Source: a virus
Length of the DNA: 64,000 nucleotides
IMG/VR virus record: IMGVR_UViG_3300032223_002232
Span: 1 to 64,000 of that record
Reading direction: 5' to 3' (one strand)
Positions 24,321-32,311 of the stretch are shown piece after piece (within the stretch, counting starts at the first letter, position 1; every line of letters begins with the position of its first letter). Below the pieces are notes generated by a model. It saw only the letters and a list, made by a program, of their open reading frames with translations, was not told the origin of the DNA and searched no databases. The translations under genes and the position numbers were made by a program.

Positions 24321-24778
24321 AATTCAATCATTGATAATAAATAATTTGCTTTATTGATTCTGGAAATAATATCTTCCTTAGTATTGTTTATGCCAGACTT
24401 TACGTTATTTACATAGTTATTAAACTCTAATGAGGTTAACATATCTTTGATTATGTTTGCAAGATTATAATAATAGTCAATAATAACTTGATTGTTTTGA
24501 TACATCTCAATATGTTCTAATTGAACTCCACTAATATTAAATGATGGGAATGGTACACTATACTCTTTAGATGTACCAATAATCTCTTCTTGAAGCTTAT
24601 CAAATAAATCTGTTAAATCATCATATAGATCACCTAAAATTACATGAACATTATGATCTAATACATACCAATGTAACATTTTTATTGTTGATGTTGCTTT
24701 ATTTAAAATGATACCAAATACTCTTGTTGGATCAAGAGAACTTTGTATCGCTGTTGTTGTTATGACTTCTATTTCCAT
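24317..24778 (-). CDS. DUF5856 / Dps-like helical protein
   Basis: A 153-residue all-helical protein with KMLHWYVLDHNVHVILGDLY (near residue 34) followed by DDLTDLFDKLQEEIIG. This HW...H..LGxLYDDL pattern resembles the DUF5856 family of T4-like phages, related in plan to ferritin-like/Dps proteins, where His, Asp and Glu could bind metal. Its role in the virus is not known. It sits at the head of the glycosyltransferase operon and overlaps the GT60-like gene by ATGA, so it is co-transcribed with it. Confidence 0.65.
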   Translation of the reverse strand: MEIEVITTTAIQSSLDPTRVFGIILNKATSTIKMLHWYVLDHNVHVILGDLYDDLTDLFDKLQEEIIGTSKEYSVPFPSFNISGVQLEHIEMYQNNQVIIDYYYNLANIIKDMLTSLEFNNYVNNVKSGINNTKEDIISRINKANYLLSMIEL

Positions 24779-24781
24779 ATT

Positions 24782-25261
24782 TTAAATTTTTTTATAATAT
24801 TCGGTTCTAACTATATACTCACCTAATGTTATTTCATTACTGCTTAAAAACATGTGATTACTTTTTCTATCTATTGTAGGTTTAGATTCAGTGATTATGT
24901 TATTTTCAAATTCCTTGTTTTCTTTTGTATCTGGTAATGGGTAATCTGGTACATCTTCAAATTTCGAAACCGTTACATATCTATTTTCATAATTTAATGA
25001 TGCTTTAAAACCACACTTTATATAAAAGTTTTTAAGGTTCTCTAAATATGAAATTTCATCTTTAAAGAAGATTTTCCAAAATTTAATTGGAAATAAAATA
25101 TTTAATGCTTGTTTTCTTTTAGAACATTGTGTACATGGTTTATCTTTGCCAGTTAAGAGTATAACTAGCCATGATAATGATTTTGAATGAATAATTGATG
25201 CAAATAAATCACCAATTCCAACGGCATATCTTATATTTAAATCTGGGTTTTTATGATTCAT
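24782..25261 (-). CDS. conserved phage protein with CxxC-RK-LN-FP motif
   Basis: A 159-residue protein. It has the sequence IGDLFASIIHSKSLSW, LLTGKDKPCTQCSKRKQALN and NILFP in the first 55 residues. Many phages encode a small protein with a GxGD...C..CxxRK..LN..FP motif of this kind near structural genes; its function is not established. The second half is polar, beta-rich and ends SSNEITLGEYIVRTEYYKKI. Its start overlaps the upstream gene by 11 nt. The two Cys may bind zinc. Confidence 0.6.
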   Translation of the reverse strand: MNHKNPDLNIRYAVGIGDLFASIIHSKSLSWLVILLTGKDKPCTQCSKRKQALNILFPIKFWKIFFKDEISYLENLKNFYIKCGFKASLNYENRYVTVSKFEDVPDYPLPDTKENKEFENNIITESKPTIDRKSNHMFLSSNEITLGEYIVRTEYYKKI

Positions 25262-25649
25262 TTTGCTCTAAATAAAATTTACGATGTTTTTCATATAAGT
25301 CAACAGCGTGAATTATGGTTTTTGCCATTTTATCAAATTCGGGTAAAAGTGAACTAGTCTTATATGATAAAAGATATAATTGTTTTATTACATTTATAAC
25401 TTGTAAATCTATTGGATAATCTTTATAAATAGTCTTAAACAAAGTATCTTGTAATTCCTTTTCAGTTACAGTATATGGCTTTTCATTTAAGCTAACCATT
25501 TGACCATCATAATCACCTTCCCAACGCCATTTGGTAAGGTCAGATTTATCTTGTGGTATTTCTTTTTTTAAAATGGATTTATTTAAATGTTCTGGAATGT
25601 CATCACTGAAACCAATAAATGATTTTTGTAGATTAAATAATGCAAACAT
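25251..25649 (-). CDS. hypothetical protein, 132 aa
   Basis: A 132-residue protein with a Trp-rich block (KWRWEGDYDGQMVSL) and mostly helical C-terminal half (QVINVIKQLYLLSYKTSSLL and AKTIIHAVDLYEKHRKFYL). It overlaps the next gene by 11 nt. A TATAAT lies 6 nt before the ATG but no -35 is convincing. It sits between the fibre genes and the CxxC protein gene, which hints at a virion-assembly or structural role. Not recognised. Confidence 0.55.
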   Translation of the reverse strand: MFALFNLQKSFIGFSDDIPEHLNKSILKKEIPQDKSDLTKWRWEGDYDGQMVSLNEKPYTVTEKELQDTLFKTIYKDYPIDLQVINVIKQLYLLSYKTSSLLPEFDKMAKTIIHAVDLYEKHRKFYLEQNES

Positions 25650-25668
25650 GAAACCATTATAGCATAGT

Positions 25669-27120
25669 TTAATGACTTGTATAGTATGAAACTATAACAA
25701 TCCCACTTGCACCCTGACCACCAGAAGAATTAGATTCACCACCTCCACCACCACCGCCACCTGTATTTGCAGCACCAAGACTTCCGGGGAAGAATCCAAT
25801 ACCACCTCTTGCTCCACCACCTTGACCACCTACAACTAATTCTAAATCACCTATAGCACCGGCGCCACCGCCGCCACCTGAGAAATATATTCCATTTGGA
25901 TAGTTTATAACGTCACTGTATAAGTAACCATCTTGACCTTTTGATGGAGGGAAGAATCCTCTACCATTACCACCATGACCGCCATCTTGACCACCACCAT
26001 TATCACCACCCTGAGACGCATTTCCATAAGTTGGATTTGCACCAATTCCACCATATCCACCCAAAGCTGTTAATGCACCAAAAACACTACTTCCACCTTG
26101 GAAACCTGTGCTTCCAGCTGCTCCACCATTACCGCCTTGTCCAACCTTTACATTATATGATGTATTTGGTGAAACTGTGTATGTTTGTAAGATTATACCA
26201 CCTCCACCACCGCCGCCACCATAAGTGGTTCCAGTATACCCAGCACCACCACCGCCGCCGCCACCGACCAATAAAACTAAAACTTTATTTACATCTATTG
26301 GAATTGTAATTGAAGAATTTGTTGTAAAAACAAAAGATTTCAATGTTTTAGTTGGTAATAATGAAAGTGGTGATGGTGCTATTGTTACAGGTTTTGTTGT
26401 TGGTGAACCTATATTAAGACTTTCACTATAAGTTCCTGCATTGTAACCTATGTAATTCCATACGTTATTTTGTTTAAAATATCTTAAATTGACACCTTGT
26501 GTAAAATATACATTATCTCTATAAAATGTTACATCCATATTTCTAACTCTATAACCAAATACATTTGGAGTTGCATTGAAAGTTATTAAATGATTTGGAT
26601 TTGTTGGATTTGGACTTACATTATATAAGAAAAAATTAACATTAACAATAGTACCATCAATAAAACTAGTTGCTGGGAAATTGGAATTAAGATATATATT
26701 AGCTAATGGTTTTAATCTAGTGTTAATGGTTTTAATTAAATTAACTTGATTAACAGTAGATAATGCTGGGGCATTAATAGTATCAGTCGTAGGGTTTAAA
26801 ATTGCACCATTAATTGGGTATTGTATTGAAAACTCTTGTTTATTCCAATATGAACTAAGAATCTTAACAGTTGTAGCAGCCTCTGACATCTTATATACTC
26901 TATCATCATTATAACTTGATGCTACTTGTGTGAATGTCTGTATATACGATGTTAATGACTGAAACATCGAATCTATATTATTATAATCTAAGAAAAACTG
27001 ACTTGATAAATTACAAATATTTGTATCTAATACCAATGCATTGTAATTATGCTTTCCAGCAGAATCACCTACAGCATCTGTACTACTAATTGCTAATGTT
27101 GGTATTGTACAATCACTCAT
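25669..27120 (-). CDS. tail fibre with glycine-rich tip
   Basis: A 483-residue protein. The N-terminal half (residues 1-225) has a helix-rich start and the phrase KILSSYWNKQEFSIQYP, shared in pattern with the two upstream genes (ILSS/TLSS, W, YP), so the three are paralogous. From about residue 285 the sequence becomes extremely glycine-rich (blocks of eight Gly, GGNGG, GGYGG), like the polyglycine-sandwich tips of phage adhesins. It ends GASGIVIVSYYTSH, a typical finish of glycine-rich phage domains. Likely a receptor-binding tip; specificity would sit in the loops between Gly blocks. It follows the previous gene by one base (TAAAATG). Confidence 0.7.
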   Translation of the reverse strand: MSDCTIPTLAISSTDAVGDSAGKHNYNALVLDTNICNLSSQFFLDYNNIDSMFQSLTSYIQTFTQVASSYNDDRVYKMSEAATTVKILSSYWNKQEFSIQYPINGAILNPTTDTINAPALSTVNQVNLIKTINTRLKPLANIYLNSNFPATSFIDGTIVNVNFFLYNVSPNPTNPNHLITFNATPNVFGYRVRNMDVTFYRDNVYFTQGVNLRYFKQNNVWNYIGYNAGTYSESLNIGSPTTKPVTIAPSPLSLLPTKTLKSFVFTTNSSITIPIDVNKVLVLLVGGGGGGGAGYTGTTYGGGGGGGGIILQTYTVSPNTSYNVKVGQGGNGGAAGSTGFQGGSSVFGALTALGGYGGIGANPTYGNASQGGDNGGGQDGGHGGNGRGFFPPSKGQDGYLYSDVINYPNGIYFSGGGGGAGAIGDLELVVGGQGGGARGGIGFFPGSLGAANTGGGGGGGGESNSSGGQGASGIVIVSYYTSH

Positions 27121-27121
27121 T

Positions 27122-27931
27122 TTATGTTATAAACTTATCAAAAACCCAATCACAATCAATAACTTTAAAACTTATGGATTTAATGAAAGAGCTTTCTATT
27201 CTATCTGTAAAGTTACAAGTAACCTTCGCTTCAATTTTACCATATGCTTGTGTTGTATGCGCTGAACCATCCACAATAGGTGTTTTGTCAGTATAAGCTC
27301 TATAATATGGGCTTTGATAATAACAATCACTGGTTGCTGATTTTGAGCAGCTTCTTGAGTATCCACAACTATGTCCACCATTACTACAAGCTACATAGTT
27401 ATTAGCCCATATATCACTGCAATATGCGTAAATTGTAGTATTGTGTGTATAACACAACGTATAATCGTATAGATCATAATATGCATTATTGATTTTGTAC
27501 TCTATTCTATATGTATGAGCATTTACTATGAATTGTTGATTTTCAACGTAATTAACAGATCCATCATCATTTCTAATTGGAAAATTTAATTGTAACCAAT
27601 TTTTAATTACTGCAATTGAAGAATCAGTAAATGGTATTGATATTAATTTTGGATACCATATTGTGTATGGTTGTAACCACTTTGCACTATTTGTTTCAAC
27701 TGTTGTTTGGAAACTTTGCCATTCTGATGAAAGAGTATGTATTAAATTTAAAGTTTCATCCATCCTATCAACATATTGTATAAAGAAATTATAAACATTT
27801 TGATATGTGTTATTATAAGAATTTTGAACATCTATTATCCAATTAGATAGATTTGAATAATTCTGATTTATTAAATCCAAACTATCTCCGATATTCTGAC
27901 TTGAACTGATTTTTGTAATAGTATAACTCAT
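27122..27931 (-). CDS. fibre paralogue with Cys-rich tip, 269 aa
   Basis: ATG 27929-27931 overlaps the upstream stop (ATGA) and is chosen over a TTG 15 nt earlier. The first 130 residues share the plan of the neighbouring fibre genes (INQNYSNLSNWI, IHTLSSEWQSF, TIWYPKLI, LQLNFP). The C-terminal half carries a Cys-, Ser- and Gly-rich segment (CYTHNTTIYAYCSD, ACSNGGHSCGYSRSCSK, SDCYYQ) that may be bound by metal or disulphides. Probably a virion protein with a swapped tip domain. No enzyme motif. Confidence 0.6.
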   Translation of the reverse strand: MSYTITKISSSQNIGDSLDLINQNYSNLSNWIIDVQNSYNNTYQNVYNFFIQYVDRMDETLNLIHTLSSEWQSFQTTVETNSAKWLQPYTIWYPKLISIPFTDSSIAVIKNWLQLNFPIRNDDGSVNYVENQQFIVNAHTYRIEYKINNAYYDLYDYTLCYTHNTTIYAYCSDIWANNYVACSNGGHSCGYSRSCSKSATSDCYYQSPYYRAYTDKTPIVDGSAHTTQAYGKIEAKVTCNFTDRIESSFIKSISFKVIDCDWVFDKFIT

Positions 27932-28797
27932 AATATTATATTCCAAAGTGCTCCATCAATTTCATTATAAGTTTTAATATATTTATAAGAATATATTCTA
28001 GCAAAACATGTATCAACTGCGTTTGGTGGATGAACGTGTGCTGGTGTATCACCCTGACCTACAATATCATATAAACCAACAGTAAGTGTTCTGCCACCAC
28101 CATCAGCTATACATGTATATGTTGAACTATCTTTAGTTGTTGATGTCGGTCCACCACAATGTGTATATGCATTATCACATGCACCATAACCAGCGGCTCC
28201 TCCGTGATGGTTACAACCAGCAGATCTATAAGATCCTTGGTTACCACTTCCACACCCATCACATGAAACTGATGTACTACCACCATTAGGTGCACAATTT
28301 TCTTCCCAAGATCTACTAAAACTAAATTGAAAAGGAATATCTTGATTGGTGCTTACATATAAATTAACTATTTGATAATCTGGAAAATTATCAGGTGGAA
28401 ATGTGGATGTTAACCAAGGGTTTAATATTTGTGAATCTTTTTGTAAATCTGTTAAACCACTCCATTGTGATATGGAATAAATTAAAGGAAAATATAGAGA
28501 AAATTGTTTACACCAGTTACCACTTATTGTTTGAACGCAACTATAAGCCTGATTAACTGTAGAATTTATATTTTGAACATTAAATATAGTAGAAAGCATT
28601 AATCCACTAGCTTGTATGAAATCACTATATATTGAATCCCAAAGTGATGCATTTCTTGTCAAATCTATTAAATTTGAACTCAATGTCATTAAATTTCCAT
28701 TTATAACATCCAAAGTATTACCTGCACATAAATTTTCATCTATAAAATAGATGTTTGAGCAATTAGGATTTGTTTTTAATAATTCAAAAGTAGCCAT
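27928..28797 (-). CDS. fibre paralogue with Cys/His/Gly-rich tip, 289 aa
   Basis: A 289-residue protein and the first of three consecutive paralogues. It starts ELLKTNPNCSNIYFIDEN, has CVQTISGNWCKQFSLYFPLI in the same position as the LSS-W-YP block of its neighbours, then a loop-rich domain with many Cys, Gly and His (CDGCGSGNQG, AGCNHHGGAAGYGACDN, HCGGP). The closing part (IVGQGDTPAHVHPPNA) resembles phage fibre-tip phrases. It overlaps the next gene by ATGA and follows the LamG gene by one base. Virion role inferred from context. Confidence 0.6.
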   Translation of the reverse strand: MATFELLKTNPNCSNIYFIDENLCAGNTLDVINGNLMTLSSNLIDLTRNASLWDSIYSDFIQASGLMLSTIFNVQNINSTVNQAYSCVQTISGNWCKQFSLYFPLIYSISQWSGLTDLQKDSQILNPWLTSTFPPDNFPDYQIVNLYVSTNQDIPFQFSFSRSWEENCAPNGGSTSVSCDGCGSGNQGSYRSAGCNHHGGAAGYGACDNAYTHCGGPTSTTKDSSTYTCIADGGGRTLTVGLYDIVGQGDTPAHVHPPNAVDTCFARIYSYKYIKTYNEIDGALWNIIL

Positions 28798-28798
28798 A

Positions 28799-31700
28799 TT
28801 ATTTCCAATTTATTTTATAAAGTGAAGTATTTGCTGGAGATAACTTATCAATTATACTTCTAATTGCTAGTTCTATGTTAGTTTTAACTTCACCGTTTAC
28901 ATCTAAATTATGTAAATTAATGTTAAAATATTTACTCTTATTTGTTGGAAGTTGGAACTGGAACCAATTGGAGATTTCCTCTATATAGTTGCGTTTTCCA
29001 ACTTTCATATTCCATTTTAAAGTTGTAATTTCTGGTGAAAAATCTGATGAATAATATAACTGTTTAATATCATTTTGACTTAAAGTTATGTTATACATTT
29101 TTAAATCTCCCACATCACCAATAAATTTATATCCATTATCTATGTTTAATATATTATTTAAAATATTGTTTTTAATTGTCGTAGCACCTAATAACAAAGA
29201 TGTTCTATAGTTATAGAATAATTGATAATTTTTAGGGAAAGAAACGGTATCAACTAAAACGGTATCAATATAATATTTTGCAACACCATTTGGACCATCA
29301 AACGTAAAAGTAAAATTATGCCATCCCTTTGGTAAGTTTGATATTGGGTATTTTAATGAAAGCAATCTTTGATCGTTTCCGTTCAAATTAGATGCAATAC
29401 TGAATTTCCAAGAAAGATTATTTGAAACATGTGATTTACTATATTTTCTTATATATTCATGACCAGTAAAATCACCATAAGCAAAAAATGCTGGTTGTTC
29501 GTTAACGTCAAGTAATCCAAAGAAATTTAACTTTGATATAGGTGTACCATTTTCATCAATAAGATATGCTTCATTATCAGTTGAATCTATTATGATGATT
29601 CTGTCTTCAATTTGATTTGATGATAGCTTATCATAACATGTAGATAATGTGTTTGATGGTACATTAATTAATCCCATCGTTCTTATTCTCTTTGTTGGTG
29701 GAGTTGGTGGTATTGATCTTGACCTTAAAATTTCAGTAACTAACAACTGATCTCTTTTGCGAGATTCTAAAATATATTTTTGGTTATTTGATGAAAGTAA
29801 AGGTAAATCTTCATTAAGTTTTTTAAGAAGTGGTGGTACTGTAGCTGGTGGCGGTGGACAGTTATTTGGATTATCTAAAACGGATTTACTGAAAGATGTT
29901 TTTAGTGCAATTGATCCATCAGAATTAATCTTTGTATAAGAATCATCACTACCTAATATCCAAATATTGTTATTGTTATCACAAACCATTTGGTTTGTTT
30001 CACCAACAATTGCATAAACCTCTCTATTTTTATAAAGATTAGTTCCAATAACTTCCCATATATTATTATAGTTATCTATTACTGATGCATTACCATAAAT
30101 TGGAATAATATTATATCTTCCATTTACATCAGCTAATGATATTTCTAATCTATTTGCATTAGATTCTAGTAGACCACTAGAAATAAAATTAGCATTTTGA
30201 TCCATTACTAAATATGTTTTTGTACTATTGTCATAAATGTAAAAATTTTCATTTCCATCAAGAGTTAATTGATCAATTTTACTGATACCTGTTATTTTTG
30301 TTGTTAATAAAAGTTTATCATCAACAGTATATTTTGCTGCTATTTTATGTACTGAATCAAAAAGCCAATATCCAAGATTTGACATTCTTTGAATCATATT
30401 AAATCCAGTTGTAATTGCTGTTATTGTTGATACATTACCAAATCTATAATTAAAATTATAAAGTTTACCAGTTGCAGCATTTGAAACTGATATGATTGGT
30501 GCAAACATACGAGACTCACAAATCATACCAAATCCACTATCATAATAGTTTCCAAAAATTTGATAACCATCAAGATTAGCCCAATCATTAACATTTAACC
30601 ATATTGATGTTGTTAATTTTTCATTTTCAAGAAGTGTTGTTTTAGCTGGAAAAATTGCATGATTTGTACCATCTAAATGCCAATAATTTCCTTTGAAATT
30701 TAAAGGATTTTGTTCATATGCTAATGCATTGTTACCATATGTTGAATCATCTAATATAGGTGATGATAACCAATTTGTAATAGATAAAATATTTGAATGT
30801 GAATATTTTCCATCAACATATCTAGAATCTAAATCACTTAAGAAATTTTTACTATCTTGTTTACCAACATGGTAGTATTCATATAAAGTTCCGGGTACAA
30901 AAACAGTTGATGATGGTATATCATATACAAATGGTAATGAAGGATCTTTATCATTGTATGTCATTCCAGAAGAAGTTAATGCTTCATTAGTTGTGTAATA
31001 TGCTGAATTATAATATCTATCATACCAAACAATATTATTGTTTTTATTCGATAACCAAGAACATAAAAATTTATTATGATTATCGGTTGTTGGTAATATA
31101 TCTATATTTTCTATATCCCTAAAATTAGTTTTAACACTTGTGAATATTCTATCTGATGTATATGGAAACTCACCAGCAATAGCACCATCTTCAATTAAAT
31201 TAGATGAGCTTAATGGTATTATATCTGATGTTGGACTAAAGTAAAATTTTGTTATTGAATTACTTGGAAATTCAATTTTTATTGCACTAGTCTGATAACC
31301 TAAATGAATTTTATCTAATCCTTTTGTTTGATTGCTACCTGAATATATTTTGTTATATATTCTATTTAATTTATTATTATTGTAATCGTACTCTGTTGTT
31401 TGATAGTTTTTTAAACCATGAAAATAAAAATCATAATTTGCATTATTATGATTATCAATTGAAACGTTTTCATTTGGAAACACCCCAAGATAATTTTGAT
31501 AATAATCTTTATCTTTATCTTTAATAATTAAGCTTTTTTGATTAATAAGTGGATTTGCATCATATTTTACAATAAAACTATCAGATGTACTATTGTAATC
31601 CCTTTCTGGATTTATATATGACGCTAGTTTAAAAATAGATGTTTGTGGTATTGTTGAATTTGATAGTGTAGTCAATACTAATTGTCTTGAACCATTTTCG

Positions 31701-32263
31701 GTAAAAATTAAACTATAGTTTGTATCACCAGCAAACAATACAATATGATTATCACCCAAAAGACAATTAAATTTTTGTGATTGATCAATTGGTGTTATTC
31801 TTGTTTTAAATGTTAAAGTATTATCAATATCACTTGTTAAGAATAATCCAAAATTATTTTGTATAGTTACCGTATTATCATCAATAAAATTAAAAATAAG
31901 CTTATCGTTTAATGTATAATTTGAATCAGAAACTGCCTTTAAAACATTATTAACAATTCTATATGTTGCATTGTCTGTTGTTGTTGCTAATGGACTTTCT
32001 ATAAGTGTTAAATTATTAATATTATTAGGTAAGTTACTATCTTTTAAGATGTTGCTATTTTTATTTAAATTAGTTAATATTATACCATTTTTGTTATTAA
32101 ATGAAACATCTTGTACATTGTTCAAGAAATCAAAAATATTAAATGACATACCATTATCAAATGTTACTGGTGTCTTTTTTAGACTAAATTGATCGCCTAT
32201 AACATTAAAGTTAACTGGACTCCAATATATGTCTGAAATATTATATGAACTAATGGGTATCAT
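28799..32263 (-). CDS. large virion protein with LamG/concanavalin-like domain split by an insertion
   Basis: A 1154-residue protein. Residues about 520-590 read as the first half of a LamG-type jelly roll (YWHLDGTNHAIFPAKT, TTSIWLNVNDW). Residues about 975-1060 read as the other half (GWHNFTFTFDGPNGVAKYYI, LLLGATTI, FIGDVGDLKMYNITLS). The stretch in between contains short repeats such as NENFYIYDN, VCDNNNNIWILG and a Pro-rich loop, like an inserted beta-propeller. LamG folds bind sugars or proteins, so this may recognise a host glycan. A late-type element lies 6 nt before the ATG. Residues 1-500 are Asn-rich with no known fold. Confidence 0.65.
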   Translation of the reverse strand: MIPISSYNISDIYWSPVNFNVIGDQFSLKKTPVTFDNGMSFNIFDFLNNVQDVSFNNKNGIILTNLNKNSNILKDSNLPNNINNLTLIESPLATTTDNATYRIVNNVLKAVSDSNYTLNDKLIFNFIDDNTVTIQNNFGLFLTSDIDNTLTFKTRITPIDQSQKFNCLLGDNHIVLFAGDTNYSLIFTENGSRQLVLTTLSNSTIPQTSIFKLASYINPERDYNSTSDSFIVKYDANPLINQKSLIIKDKDKDYYQNYLGVFPNENVSIDNHNNANYDFYFHGLKNYQTTEYDYNNNKLNRIYNKIYSGSNQTKGLDKIHLGYQTSAIKIEFPSNSITKFYFSPTSDIIPLSSSNLIEDGAIAGEFPYTSDRIFTSVKTNFRDIENIDILPTTDNHNKFLCSWLSNKNNNIVWYDRYYNSAYYTTNEALTSSGMTYNDKDPSLPFVYDIPSSTVFVPGTLYEYYHVGKQDSKNFLSDLDSRYVDGKYSHSNILSITNWLSSPILDDSTYGNNALAYEQNPLNFKGNYWHLDGTNHAIFPAKTTLLENEKLTTSIWLNVNDWANLDGYQIFGNYYDSGFGMICESRMFAPIISVSNAATGKLYNFNYRFGNVSTITAITTGFNMIQRMSNLGYWLFDSVHKIAAKYTVDDKLLLTTKITGISKIDQLTLDGNENFYIYDNSTKTYLVMDQNANFISSGLLESNANRLEISLADVNGRYNIIPIYGNASVIDNYNNIWEVIGTNLYKNREVYAIVGETNQMVCDNNNNIWILGSDDSYTKINSDGSIALKTSFSKSVLDNPNNCPPPPATVPPLLKKLNEDLPLLSSNNQKYILESRKRDQLLVTEILRSRSIPPTPPTKRIRTMGLINVPSNTLSTCYDKLSSNQIEDRIIIIDSTDNEAYLIDENGTPISKLNFFGLLDVNEQPAFFAYGDFTGHEYIRKYSKSHVSNNLSWKFSIASNLNGNDQRLLSLKYPISNLPKGWHNFTFTFDGPNGVAKYYIDTVLVDTVSFPKNYQLFYNYRTSLLLGATTIKNNILNNILNIDNGYKFIGDVGDLKMYNITLSQNDIKQLYYSSDFSPEITTLKWNMKVGKRNYIEEISNWFQFQLPTNKSKYFNINLHNLDVNGEVKTNIELAIRSIIDKLSPANTSLYKINWK

Positions 32264-32269
32264 CTTTAT

Positions 32270-32277
32270 AATATTTA
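32270..32277 (-). promoter_or_regulatory. late-type promoter element
   Basis: TAAATATT in the context CTAAATATTATAAAGATG, 6 nt before the ATG at 32263. It lies in the 48-nt gap after the protease gene. No hairpin terminator was seen in the gap. Confidence 0.6.
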
Positions 32278-32311
32278 GAATAAAATACCTGTTTTTGGGG
32301 CAAAATATACG

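Noticed and set aside
25656-25661. TATAAT before the gene at 25251-25649
   Set aside because: No matching -35 lies 16-18 nt upstream and the genome is AT-rich, so chance is likely.
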